A program made the translations under genes and the position numbers. A DNA stretch of 64,000 nt from GCA-003244245 sp036266995 (GTDB taxonomy: Bacteria; Actinomycetota; Actinomycetes; Mycobacteriales; Pseudonocardiaceae). The stretch is taken from assembly GCA_036266995.1 (NCBI GenBank), contig DATAWX010000017.1, positions 1-64,000 of the forward strand, written 5' to 3'. Below are positions 1-7,902 of this stretch, one piece after another. The number at the start of each line of letters is the position of its first letter. Within the stretch, counting starts at the first letter, position 1. The notes below the pieces were generated by a model. It was not told the origin of the DNA. It was given only the letters and a program-made list of their open reading frames with translations, and did no database searches.

Positions 1-220
1 GTTCGAGTCCTACGACGACGCGACCAACGAGGCGCTGGCTCGGCAGTCGACGTTGGAGTGGCCGCACGCGTTCACCAGGCTGGAGGTCGACGCCGGCGAG
101 TTCTTGTCCAGCTTCGGCGCTAACCACATCCACGCGGTGCCCGGTGAGCACGTCGCCGAGCTGCGGGCGATCTGCCGGATGCTCGACATCGAGTGGGCCG
201 GACTGGGCGGGGCCCAGTGA
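1..220 (+). CDS. C-terminal part of an L-fucose/D-arabinose isomerase-like protein (cut by window start)
   Basis: Only the last 72 codons are in the window, read from base 2 to a TGA at 218-220. The tail contains SSFGANHIHAVPGEH followed by a helix (ELRAICRMLDIEW), which resembles the C-terminal domain of FucI-type ketol isomerases, where a conserved Asn-His pair lies near the end. Members interconvert L-fucose/L-fuculose or D-arabinose/D-ribulose in the cytoplasm. The next gene, an FGGY kinase, starts 7 bases after the stop, so the two are one transcription unit; an isomerase followed by a ketose kinase is the expected order for such a pathway. The family call rests on a short tail plus context and is moderate; the substrate cannot be read from it. 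Confidence 0.6.
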   Translation, partial: FESYDDATNEALARQSTLEWPHAFTRLEVDAGEFLSSFGANHIHAVPGEHVAELRAICRMLDIEWAGLGGAQ

Positions 221-227
221 AGACACA

Positions 228-1730
228 GTGACGTTGCTGCTTGGTGTCGACATCGGCACCGCCAGCTCCAAAGGCGTGCTGGTGCACGCCGACGGCACCA
301 TCGTCGCGACCGCGACCCGGGCCCATGAGGTGTCCATGCCGCGCCCGGGCTGGGTGGAGCACGACGCGCAAGCTGTGTGGTGGGCGGACTTCATGGCGAT
401 CAGCCAGGAGCTGACGGCGGCGGCACCCGAACCGGTCGCCGCGGTGGGCGTCAGCGGCATCGGTCCGTGCCTGCTCCCAGTGGACAGCGAGGATCGGCCG
501 CTGCGCCCCGCGATCCTCTACGGCGTGGATACCCGCGCCACCGTCGAGATCGACGAGCTGACCCGGGCGCTGGGCAAGCAGACCATCCTGGAGCGCTGCG
601 GGTCGGTGCTCACCTCGCAAGCGGTCGGACCCAAGCTGGCCTGGCTGCGCGCGAACGAACCCGAAACCTGGGCAGCGACTCGACGCTTCCTGATGGCGCA
701 CAGCTTCATCGCGCGCCGACTCACCGGCAGCTACGTCCTCGACCATCACTCGGCGAGCCAGTGCACCCCGATGTACGACCCGGTCGCGCACCGCTGGATC
801 CGGGAATGGACCGAGCTCATCGCTCCCGGACTCGAACTGCCGCAGCTGTGCTGGCCCAGCGATGTGGTCGGCGAGGTGGCGGCAGGCGTGGCCGAGCAAA
901 CCGGTATCCCGGCGGGCACCCCGGTGGTGACGGGCACGATCGATGCCTGGGCGGAGGCGACCAGCGTCGGCGTCACCGCGCCCGGCGACGTCATGCTGAT
1001 GTACGGCACGACCATGTTCCTGGTCGAGGTGCTGGACCGCCCGCGCCGCAGCCCGGATCTGTGGGGCACTGTGGGCACCTTCCCCGGCACCCACAACTTC
1101 GCTGCCGGGATGGCGACCTCGGGCGCGGTCACTGACTGGATCCGCAAGCTGACCGGGGAGTCCTCATTCGATCCGCTCATCGTGGAGGCTCAGCTGTCAC
1201 CGCCCGGGTCCCACGGCTTGCTGATGTTGCCCTACTTCGCCGGTGAACGGACGCCGCTGTTCGACCCGGACGCCCGCGGCGTGCTGGCCGGACTGACCCT
1301 GCGGCACACCCGGGGGGACCTGTACCGGGCGGCCTTGGAGGCCACCGCCTACGGAGTACGGCACAACCTGGAAGCGATGCGCGACGCCGGCGGCCAGGAC
1401 TGCCGTCTGGTAGCCGTGGGCGGCGGTACCAAGGGCGGCCTGTGGACGCAGATCGTCTCCGATGTGCTGGGCGCACCGCAGCAGCTGCCGCGCCAGACGA
1501 TCGGCGCTTGCCTGGGCGACGCGCTGCTGGCCGCCATCGGCATCGGCGCCGTCAAGGTTGACGAGTCACCGGACATGACCCAGTGGAACCCCATCTCCAC
1601 CACGATCGAGCCGGACCCGCAGCGAGCCTCGGTCTACGAGCGCTTCTACGCCCTCTACCGGGAGCTGTACCCGGACACCAGAAAGATCGCGCACGCGCTC
1701 GCTGAAGAACAACGCAACGGAGGTAGTTGA
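228..1730 (+). CDS. FGGY-family carbohydrate (ketose) kinase
   Basis: Product of about 500 aa, the usual FGGY length. It phosphorylates a sugar with ATP in the cytoplasm. The N-terminal ATPase-fold loop is LLLGVDIGTASSKGVL, the substrate-domain segment includes GTIDAWAEATSVG, and the C-terminal adenosine motif is VAVGGGTKGGLWTQI. I chose the GTG at 228 because the family motif begins four codons later; an upstream ATG at 144 is in frame but lies inside the preceding isomerase gene. The 3' end overlaps the start of the transporter. With an isomerase before it and a GH172 enzyme downstream, a ribulokinase- or fuculokinase-like role is more likely than glycerol kinase, but the substrate is inferred. 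Confidence 0.88.
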   Translation: MTLLLGVDIGTASSKGVLVHADGTIVATATRAHEVSMPRPGWVEHDAQAVWWADFMAISQELTAAAPEPVAAVGVSGIGPCLLPVDSEDRPLRPAILYGVDTRATVEIDELTRALGKQTILERCGSVLTSQAVGPKLAWLRANEPETWAATRRFLMAHSFIARRLTGSYVLDHHSASQCTPMYDPVAHRWIREWTELIAPGLELPQLCWPSDVVGEVAAGVAEQTGIPAGTPVVTGTIDAWAEATSVGVTAPGDVMLMYGTTMFLVEVLDRPRRSPDLWGTVGTFPGTHNFAAGMATSGAVTDWIRKLTGESSFDPLIVEAQLSPPGSHGLLMLPYFAGERTPLFDPDARGVLAGLTLRHTRGDLYRAALEATAYGVRHNLEAMRDAGGQDCRLVAVGGGTKGGLWTQIVSDVLGAPQQLPRQTIGACLGDALLAAIGIGAVKVDESPDMTQWNPISTTIEPDPQRASVYERFYALYRELYPDTRKIAHALAEEQRNGGS

Positions 1731-3118
1731 TGGTCGCGTCCATGTTCGGGACCCGGGTGACCACGCGACGCGTGTACGCCCTGGGCGCGTTGGCGGCGGT
1801 GCTGTTCGGTTACGACAACGGCATCATCGGGGCCGCGCTGTTGTTCATCCCGCGCGATCTGCCGCTGACGCCGTGGCAGCAGGGCGCGGTGGTCAGCTCC
1901 ACGGTGTTCGGGGCGATGCTGGGCGCGCTGGGCTGCGGCCCGGCGGCCGACCGGCTGGGACGGCAACGGATCCTGCTTGCCGCCGGGGTGGTGTTCACCG
2001 TGGGAGCCTTGGGCGCCGGCGTCGCGGCGAGCGTCGGCATGCTGGTGGCCTTCCGCTTCATTCTCGGATTGGGCATCGGCATCGCATCGGTGATCGTGCC
2101 GCTCTACCTGGCCGAGATGGCTCCTGCCCGGGAGCGCGGCGTGGTCACCTCCCTGAACCAGTACATGATCATCGTGGGGACGGCCCTGTCGGCGGCCCTC
2201 GGCTACGCGCTGGCCTTCGCCGGCTCGTGGCGATGGATGTTGCTCATCGGCGTGTTTCCGGCCGTCGTACTGATGGCCGGAATGTTCACCATGCCCGATA
2301 CCCCCCGCTCGCTGATCCGGCGCGGACACGCGGAGGACGCCCGTGCGGTCCTGGTCGGCTTGCGCGGCGACACCGAAGCGGCCGAGCGTGAGTTCGCCGA
2401 GATCACCGCTCTCGAACGCCAGCAGCACGGCACCCACACCCTCGCCCTGCTGTCCGCTCCCTGGGTGCGACGGCTGCTGCTGCTGGGCGCGCTGCTGGCC
2501 ATCTTCCAGCAGATCACCGGGATCAACGCGATCGTGTACTACGCACCGACCATCCTCACCGGATTCGGGGTGTCCAAGACCACCGCGTTGCTGTTCGGTT
2601 TCCTCAACGGGTTGGTGAACATCGGGACCATCGCGCTGGTCGTCCGGTCCAAGGTCGTTGACCGGCGAGGGCGCAAACCGGTCCTGCTGGCTGGCCTGGT
2701 GGGCATGTCGGTCAGCTTGTTCGCCGTCGGCATCGCGGTGCTGACCCTCCCGGTCGACTCGACCGCGCTGTTCGCCATCGCGGCAGCGGCGTTCGTGCTG
2801 TTCACCAACACCTTCTCGGCGACGTGGGGTCCGGTGCTGTGGGTGATGCTGGCCGAGATCTTCCCGCTCGCTGTCCGGGGCGTGGCGATGGCCATCGCCA
2901 CCCTGTTCAACTGGCTGGCCGCCTTCGTCATTTCACTGACCTTCCCCAGCTTCGTCGCATCCGCTGGCATAGGTACCGCCTTCATCATGTTCGCCGCCAT
3001 CGGCGTGGTGCTCTTCCCGGTCGTGTGGTGGATGGTGCCCGAGACCAAGGAACGCAGCCTGGAATCGCTCGAAGAAGGGTTTCGCACCGGCACCCGCACA
3101 GCAGCAGGTACGGCATGA
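1730..3118 (+). CDS. MFS sugar:proton symporter (SP family, XylE-like)
   Basis: Twelve-TM sugar porter of about 462 aa. Family signatures are all present: GYDNGIIGAALLF in TM1, DRLGRQRI in the 2-3 loop, PLYLAEMAPARERG, PDTPRSLIRRG after TM6, QQITGINAIVYYAPTI in TM7, DRRGRKPVL in the 8-9 loop, GPVLWVMLAEIFP in TM10, and the C-terminal PETKERSLE. The start is taken as the ATG at 1730, which overlaps the kinase TGA and lies 6 bases after a clear GGAGG; the TTG three bases earlier is too close to that site. It probably imports the mono- or oligosaccharide handled by this operon. Localisation is the cytoplasmic membrane. Confidence 0.93.
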   Translation: MVASMFGTRVTTRRVYALGALAAVLFGYDNGIIGAALLFIPRDLPLTPWQQGAVVSSTVFGAMLGALGCGPAADRLGRQRILLAAGVVFTVGALGAGVAASVGMLVAFRFILGLGIGIASVIVPLYLAEMAPARERGVVTSLNQYMIIVGTALSAALGYALAFAGSWRWMLLIGVFPAVVLMAGMFTMPDTPRSLIRRGHAEDARAVLVGLRGDTEAAEREFAEITALERQQHGTHTLALLSAPWVRRLLLLGALLAIFQQITGINAIVYYAPTILTGFGVSKTTALLFGFLNGLVNIGTIALVVRSKVVDRRGRKPVLLAGLVGMSVSLFAVGIAVLTLPVDSTALFAIAAAAFVLFTNTFSATWGPVLWVMLAEIFPLAVRGVAMAIATLFNWLAAFVISLTFPSFVASAGIGTAFIMFAAIGVVLFPVVWWMVPETKERSLESLEEGFRTGTRTAAGTA

Positions 3119-4200
3119 CCGTCAACTACGGCCCGTACGGTTCCAGCCTGCGTGACCTGCCGCGGCTGCGCCGCACCCGCCGGCGCCGCGCTTCCAGCTG
3201 GGACCGCACCGGCGGTAACGACGACCGCCTCACCATCGAACCGGGCCAGACCGCCACCCTCGCGGACATCGAGGGAGCCGGCAGCATCAACCACATCTGG
3301 GTGACCGTCGCCAACGAACGGATGCTCCGCGACCCGTGGATGCGCGAACCGGACTACCTGCGCCGGCTCGTGCTCCGCGCTTACTGGGACGGCGAGGCAC
3401 AGCCCAGCATCGCGGTCCCGCTCGGTGATTTCTTCGGGGTCGGGCACGGTCGCACCACCAACTTCGTCTCCGCCCCGCTGCAGATGAGCCCCGAGGACGG
3501 CAAGGGATTCAACTGCTTTTTCCACATGCCCTTCGGCTCGGGCGCCCGGCTAGAGATCACCAGCGAACTGGCCGATGAGAAGATCTTCTTTTACTACTAC
3601 ATCGACTACGAGGCGCTCGACGAGCTCGAAGACGGCATCGGACGCTTCCACGCCCAGTGGCGCCGCAGCAATCCCTGCGCGGGAGCCGAGCAAGCCGCAG
3701 AGAGCAACGCCGACTTCCTGCTCACCGGAGAGAATCTCGACGGGAAAGCCAACTACACCATCCTGGACGCGACTGGCCACGGTCACTACGTCGGGTGCGT
3801 GCTCAACATCCACAACCTTCGCGACACCACCGAGTGGAACTGGTACGGCGAGGGCGACGACATGATCTTCATCGACGGCGAGTCGTGGCCACCCACCCTC
3901 CACGGCACCGGCACGGAAGACTATTTCAACACCGCGTGGTGCCCGACCCAGAGCTACCACGCGCCGTATCACGGCATCACCCTGCCCGGTGGGGACAACT
4001 GGAGCGGCCAGATCAGCCTGTACCGCTTCCACATCGAAGATCCCGTGCCGTTCGAACGGTCCATCCGGGTCAGCATCGAACACGGCCACGCGAACAAGCG
4101 CAGCGACGACTACTCCTCGGTGGCCTACTGGTACCAGGCCGAGCCGCACCTGCCCTTCGACCTCGATCCCGTCGAACGGCGCATCCCGCGAACCCGGTAA
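3115..4200 (+). CDS. Glycoside hydrolase family 172 (DUF2961) protein
   Basis: 361 aa. The N-terminal SSWDRTGGNDDRLTI and ADIEGAGSINHIWVTV, the middle PLGDFFGVGHG and the late HGTGTEDYFNTAWC are hallmark DUF2961/GH172 segments. Characterised members act on difructose dianhydride I or as exo-D-arabinofuranosidases. The ATG at 3115 overlaps the transporter stop (ATGA), so translation is probably coupled. A longer upstream reading frame exists but lies inside the transporter gene. No signal peptide is visible: the N terminus is Arg-rich with no hydrophobic core. The enzyme should therefore be cytosolic and act on an imported small saccharide. Family assignment is firm; the exact substrate is inferred from the operon. 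Confidence 0.87.
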   Translation: MTVNYGPYGSSLRDLPRLRRTRRRRASSWDRTGGNDDRLTIEPGQTATLADIEGAGSINHIWVTVANERMLRDPWMREPDYLRRLVLRAYWDGEAQPSIAVPLGDFFGVGHGRTTNFVSAPLQMSPEDGKGFNCFFHMPFGSGARLEITSELADEKIFFYYYIDYEALDELEDGIGRFHAQWRRSNPCAGAEQAAESNADFLLTGENLDGKANYTILDATGHGHYVGCVLNIHNLRDTTEWNWYGEGDDMIFIDGESWPPTLHGTGTEDYFNTAWCPTQSYHAPYHGITLPGGDNWSGQISLYRFHIEDPVPFERSIRVSIEHGHANKRSDDYSSVAYWYQAEPHLPFDLDPVERRIPRTR

Positions 4201-4337
4201 CCCTTGGGCCAGACCGGCGCTGGCGATGCCGTCGCCCAGCCGGGCTAACTTCGTCCGCCCCGCAGGGTTGGCGCGCGTGGTTCGGGGTAGTCACTCCCGA
4301 CCGGCACACCGCGTGCTGGATATCGGAAGGAGACATC

Positions 4338-4541
4338 ATGGGTATCGGTGACAAGATCGGCGAGCTGAAGCAGAAGGCTCAGGAGTTTCTCAGCCAGCAC
4401 CCGGACAAGGTCGAGCAGGGCATCGACAAGGCAGAGCACTACGCCGATGAGAAGACCGGTGGAAAGCACTCTGCACAGATCGAGAAGGGCGCCGATGCGC
4501 TGAAGAAGCACTTCGGCGAGCAGGGTCAGCCGCCGCAGTAG
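4338..4541 (+). CDS. Small antitoxin-like protein (MT0933/Rv0909 family)
   Basis: 67 aa, strongly charged and helical: MGIGDKIGELKQKAQEFLSQ, then KVEQGIDKAEHYADEKTGG and a QIEKGADALKKHF tail. This is the pattern of the actinobacterial MT0933-like antitoxin family (Rv0909 in Mycobacterium tuberculosis, paired there with the START-like toxin Rv0910). A strong GGAAGGAG precedes the ATG by 7 bases. No Rv0910-like partner is next to it here: the following gene is a DinB-fold protein after about 150 bp. It may therefore be a solitary, stress-related member rather than a functional antitoxin. Confidence 0.75.
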   Translation: MGIGDKIGELKQKAQEFLSQHPDKVEQGIDKAEHYADEKTGGKHSAQIEKGADALKKHFGEQGQPPQ

Positions 4542-4691
4542 GCATCGGGGTAATCGCGACGGCGTTATTCCCGGATTCGGCTGAGATCGCGAAGCACCGA
4601 CAATACCGCCGCTACACTCGGGCACCGGAACCTTCGGCCTGAACTGTCATTTCGGTTTGGTCCGAAGTATCGCAGCAGTAGCGTTGTAGGC

Positions 4692-5456
4692 ATGCCGAAT
4701 ATCCAACGATCCCGCGAAACCGAGGCGTTCCTCGACGCGCGTCAACACACTGCGCCCGAGGTTGTCAGCGCCTGCGAGGGCTGGACCGCGCACGAGGTCA
4801 CCGCGCATCTCACCGCGGCCGCCGCTGAGATCAGCCGGCACCTGGAGCCTTATCTGCGGGGCGACGCAGTGCCCACGACCCGCACCTTCGAGCAACGCGA
4901 ACCCCCATTCCGCGCGATAGACGACGCAACCCTGTGCCACCGCCTGGTGGACGAGGAGCAGCGGATGCGGTCGGTCATCGCAGAAGTCCTGGCACAGGAA
5001 CCCGACGCGGTGATCCCGTGGACCGGACGGCAGATGGCGGTGGCCAAATTCCTGCCGCACATGCGCAACGAGTTCGCAATCCATCGGTGGGACTTCGTCG
5101 GAGACGACGACATCGGCACCGAGCTGCTTACCCAACCCGAACTGACCGAGCACGCCGTCAGCGTCCTCGGGCGCATCCTGCTGCGGCGCGGCGCTGACCA
5201 CGACCCCGCCCCTGACCAGGACTTCCACGTCCGGCTGCGGGCCGGAAGCACCCCAGACGTCCGCGTGGTCGTCGAAGCTGGTCAAGCCGGACTGCAACTC
5301 ACCGACCGCGACACCGACGAGCCCTACGTCGACCTCGATCCCGCCGCCCGAACTCTGGTCATCTGGGGCCGCCGACCCGACCAGCGTGGCCGCTTCCGCA
5401 GCCACGTCACCCAACCCACCCTGATACGCCTCCAAACCCTCCTCTCCGGCTACTGA
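4692..5456 (+). CDS. Maleylpyruvate isomerase N-terminal (mycothiol-dependent DinB-fold) family protein
   Basis: 254 aa. The N-terminal four-helix bundle shows CEGWTAHEVTAHLTAAAAE and, near residue 120, HMRNEFAIHRWDF, matching the metal-binding His/Glu/His pattern of the mycothiol maleylpyruvate isomerase/DinB superfamily. A small C-terminal alpha/beta domain follows. Such proteins are usually mycothiol S-transferases or thiol-dependent isomerases, consistent with an actinomycete, but the reaction cannot be told from sequence. The gene converges on xylB and their 3' ends overlap by 7 bp. The region before it holds a TACACT hexamer at 4613-4618 that could be a -10 box; no convincing -35 was seen. 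Confidence 0.82.
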   Translation: MPNIQRSRETEAFLDARQHTAPEVVSACEGWTAHEVTAHLTAAAAEISRHLEPYLRGDAVPTTRTFEQREPPFRAIDDATLCHRLVDEEQRMRSVIAEVLAQEPDAVIPWTGRQMAVAKFLPHMRNEFAIHRWDFVGDDDIGTELLTQPELTEHAVSVLGRILLRRGADHDPAPDQDFHVRLRAGSTPDVRVVVEAGQAGLQLTDRDTDEPYVDLDPAARTLVIWGRRPDQRGRFRSHVTQPTLIRLQTLLSGY

Positions 5457-6880
5457 CCCCGAGCCCGACCGTGTTCTGCATCCAGAACGCGGGCCACCGT
5501 GAGTTCGCGCGCGTCGGCGTAGCGGGTCCGAATCGACTCGACGGCGTCGGCGTCGTAGGTCTCGACTCCCGTCCGCGACCATGGTGGCGGCTGCGCGTGT
5601 GCGCTCAGGACCCACGCGGCTTGGCGTGCGGCGCCGTCGGCGACGTACTCCCCCGGTGGCGGCACCAGTACCGGGCGCCCCAGCACGGTGGGCGCGATCC
5701 GACGCACCGCGGTCGACCGCGCGCCACCACCGATGAGGAAGACCCGCTCGACCCGGGCGCCGGCCGCGACCAGGGCGTCGATGCCGTCCGCCAGGCCGCA
5801 TAGCAGCCCCTCGACGGCAGCACGCGCCAGGTGCGCCGCGGTCGCGGTCGCCAGGCGCAGCCCGTGGACGGCCCCGGTGGCGTCGGGTCGGTCCGGGGTC
5901 CGTTCGCCCTCGAGGTACGGCACCATCACCAGACCGTCGGCGCCAGGCGGAGCCGACAGCGCGAGCCTGGACAACTCGTCGTGGTCGACGCGGAGCATCG
6001 TGGCAACGGCGTCGAGGACCCGGGCCGCGTTGAGCGTCGCCACCAGGGGTAAGAACCGGCCGGTGGCATCAGCGAATCCGGCTACCGTCCCCGACGGGTC
6101 GGCGGCGGGGGTATCGGTCACCGAGCTGGCCACGCCGGAGGTGCCGATCGAGACGACCACGTCACCAGGTCTGGTGTCGAGCCCGAGAGCGGCAGCGGCG
6201 TTGTCGCCAGTGCCCGGGCCGAGCAGCGGGCCCCCGGCCATCGCCCCGGCCGGCTCGGATGGTCCGAGCACCCGCGGCACGGCGGCATCGTGGCCGAGCG
6301 CGCGAACCAGCAGGTCACTGCGGTAGGCACCGCTGGCGGCGGACCAGTAGCCGGTTCCGCTGGCATCCCCCCGATCGGTCCGCAATGCCTCCAACGACGG
6401 GTCGGCGCCGAGACGCCAGGTCAGCCAGTCGTGCGGCAGGCAGACCGCCGCCGTCCGGTCGGCCGCAGCCGGCTCGTGTTGCGCGAGCCAGCGCAGCTTG
6501 GTCACGGTGAACGAGGCGACGGGAACGACGCCCACCGCCTGCGCCCACGCCGCGGCGCCCCCCAGTTCGGTGATCAGGTCGAGGGCGGCGCCGGCGGACC
6601 GGGTGTCGTTCCACAACAGAGCCGGCCGCACCACCCGGCCGGCATCATCGAGGCACACCATCCCGTGCTGTTGCGCACCCACCGCCACCGCGGCGACGTC
6701 GCTCAGCCCGCCGGCCTCGTGCAGCGCCGACTGCAGCGCCGTCCACCACGCGTCGGGGTGTACCTCGGTGCCCTCCGGGTGCGCGCCGCGCCCGTGCCGG
6801 ACCAACTCGCCGGTCTCCGCATCCCGGATGACGACCTTGCACGACTGCGTCGAGGAGTCAACTCCAGCAACGAGTGTCAC
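5450..6880 (-). CDS. xylB: Xylulokinase
   Basis: 476 aa FGGY kinase converting D-xylulose to D-xylulose 5-phosphate. The N terminus VAGVDSSTQSCKVVI is the phosphate-binding loop. The segment AVAVGAQQHGMVCLD with LWNDTRS is the xylulokinase-typical substrate region, and IGGGARSTAVRRIAPTVLGR the C-terminal adenosine site. The start is GTG at 6880; it overlaps the stop of a small upstream frame as GTGA. No xylose isomerase, transporter or ROK/LacI regulator is adjacent in this window, so it stands alone. The closest paralogue here is the FGGY kinase at 228-1730, which is clearly divergent. Confidence 0.9.
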   Translation of the reverse strand: MTLVAGVDSSTQSCKVVIRDAETGELVRHGRGAHPEGTEVHPDAWWTALQSALHEAGGLSDVAAVAVGAQQHGMVCLDDAGRVVRPALLWNDTRSAGAALDLITELGGAAAWAQAVGVVPVASFTVTKLRWLAQHEPAAADRTAAVCLPHDWLTWRLGADPSLEALRTDRGDASGTGYWSAASGAYRSDLLVRALGHDAAVPRVLGPSEPAGAMAGGPLLGPGTGDNAAAALGLDTRPGDVVVSIGTSGVASSVTDTPAADPSGTVAGFADATGRFLPLVATLNAARVLDAVATMLRVDHDELSRLALSAPPGADGLVMVPYLEGERTPDRPDATGAVHGLRLATATAAHLARAAVEGLLCGLADGIDALVAAGARVERVFLIGGGARSTAVRRIAPTVLGRPVLVPPPGEYVADGAARQAAWVLSAHAQPPPWSRTGVETYDADAVESIRTRYADARELTVARVLDAEHGRARGQ

Positions 6881-7101
6881 GCGGCCGACTGTTCGCTCAT
6901 CGGCAACTCTCCCAGTGTCGAGTCCGCACCTACTTGTCGGGCGGGCTGATCTTGCTGACGATGCCCTCGATAACAGGAATATCGATAGCTACAGAGATCC
7001 ACACATTTCCTGGTCCCGCCGCGAACCACCGCAAGGGTCACGTACAAGTGACGGCGAATGTGATCGAGCCACACGAGGCGACGTACCACGTTCACCGACA
7101 T
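6877..7101 (-). CDS. Possible 74-aa leader ORF ahead of xylB
   Basis: A 74-codon frame whose ATG at 7101 has a strong AAGGAGAT about 6 bases upstream and whose TGA overlaps the xylB GTG (GTGA). Both signals suggest translation feeding into xylB. Against this, the predicted peptide (MSVNVVRRLVWLDH at the start, GELPMSEQSAA at the end) resembles no family I know and has an unstructured composition. It may be a leader peptide or a frameshifted remnant of a gene formerly upstream, such as xylA. Confidence 0.3.
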   Translation of the reverse strand: MSVNVVRRLVWLDHIRRHLYVTLAVVRGGTRKCVDLCSYRYSCYRGHRQQDQPARQVGADSTLGELPMSEQSAA

Positions 7102-7495
7102 CGAGATCTCCTTCCTCGCGTACCGATCAGCGTACCCGGGATTGGCTCATGTGGCCGCTTCCGGCGAGTCCTGGCAGCCCGATCAGCGGGATCAGCACTT
7201 CGACTGGACGGCTCAGATGGCGCGACGCCAGCGCGGCACCCACTGTGATTTGCAGTTCCGCGCTAGCGTGCCGCTAGCCTGCGATTGTTGTACCGTCGAA
7301 ACGGGTGATGGAAAAGCCGTCGTATGGTTCGTTGAATAATTTATCCAGCCCTGCGAGCATTGTGGTACATGAGGCATGAGTATCGACCTGGCACCGCGTC
7401 GGCGTCATCGGGAAGACCTGAAATTGGTGGCCGTCGAGGGCGCCGGCCCTAGCGTTGTCAGGATGTCCCGGAGATTAGGTGAAGATTCAAGATCG
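7102..7495. other. Gene-poor spacer with an 11-bp tandem repeat
   Basis: No convincing gene was found. Two 11-bp units, CGCTAGCGTGC at 7261-7271 and CGCTAGCCTGC at 7272-7282, are in direct tandem with one mismatch. They lie upstream of the leader ORF and could be an operator with one-helical-turn spacing. Further right, 7433-7496 carries the left copy of a 64-bp dispersed repeat. Confidence 0.4.
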
Positions 7496-7496
7496 A
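7433..7496 (+). repeat. 64-bp dispersed repeat, copy 1
   Basis: About 72% identical to 11486-11550 in the same orientation, with a shared core TGTCCCGGAGA and a shared CAAGATC at the right side. Neither copy codes for a recognisable protein. Copy 1 ends directly at the group II intron reverse-transcriptase relic. It is probably the end of an old mobile element, but no family can be named. Confidence 0.5.
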
Positions 7497-7501
7497 GCGC
7501 G

Positions 7502-7574
7502 GCTGATCTCGACATCCAGAAATTCTTCGATTCCGTCGACCATGACTGTCGTGGTCAAGACAGTGCGGCACGCC
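7502..7574 (+). pseudogene. Relic of a group II intron reverse transcriptase (LtrA type)
   Basis: One frame reads ADLDIQKFFDSVDHD (7502-7546), the RT active-region motif of group II intron maturases. After one extra base, the next frame reads VVVKTVRHA (7548-7574), which matches the continuation seen in intact proteins (LVVKAVEAH). A +1 frameshift therefore lies at about 7547. Nothing recognisable precedes or follows, so only about 25 codons of a roughly 400-600 codon gene remain. No intact domain V hairpin was found nearby. Confidence 0.65.
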
Positions 7575-7902
7575 GGGCGTCGAGCGCGCGCTGGGCCAGG
7601 CTGCGGTACTGGCGACGATCCCGCCCGCGTGACGAATCGATTGTCCTTAGTGACCGCCACCGCAGTCTTCAACGCATAGGTTCACCCGATCAGCGTCAAG
7701 GATGACGTACTTACCGGGAGATGTTCGTCCTCTTTTATGTTGGTTGCTGGTTTCTGAGCCCAGCGGGCAGGCGAACACCCGGGATTCCGAAACTTGAGGG
7801 TGGGCAAAGCGCCGACCATGGCGAGCAACGGGAGATCGTCCTCGCGATGGACGGCCACCAACACCCGATGTGACCAGATCCGTGAATGAACGTGGAGGGA
7901 GC
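7575..7902. other. Spacer before the LAL regulator gene
   Basis: Mixed-composition DNA with no gene I can support. It contains a short T-rich tract (about 7730-7740) that might be part of a promoter, and ends in the Shine-Dalgarno of the LAL gene. Frames on the minus strand here run antisense through the LAL gene and are not credible. Confidence 0.4.

Noticed and set aside
144..227. ATG at 144 as start of the FGGY kinase
   Set aside because: It lies inside the isomerase gene, and the extra 28 residues do not resemble any kinase N terminus; GTG 228 sits just before the ATP-binding motif.
120..1094. Long 324-codon frame antisense to the FGGY kinase
   Set aside because: Arg/Ala/Gly/His-rich peptide typical of the complementary strand of high-GC genes; no domain and no ribosome site.
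2539..3525. Long minus-strand frame across the MFS/GH172 junction
   Set aside because: Antisense shadow of two well-supported genes.
7255..7290. CRISPR-like repeat suspicion at the CGCTAGC tandem repeat
   Set aside because: Only two 11-bp units without spacers; not a CRISPR array. No other array was found in the window.
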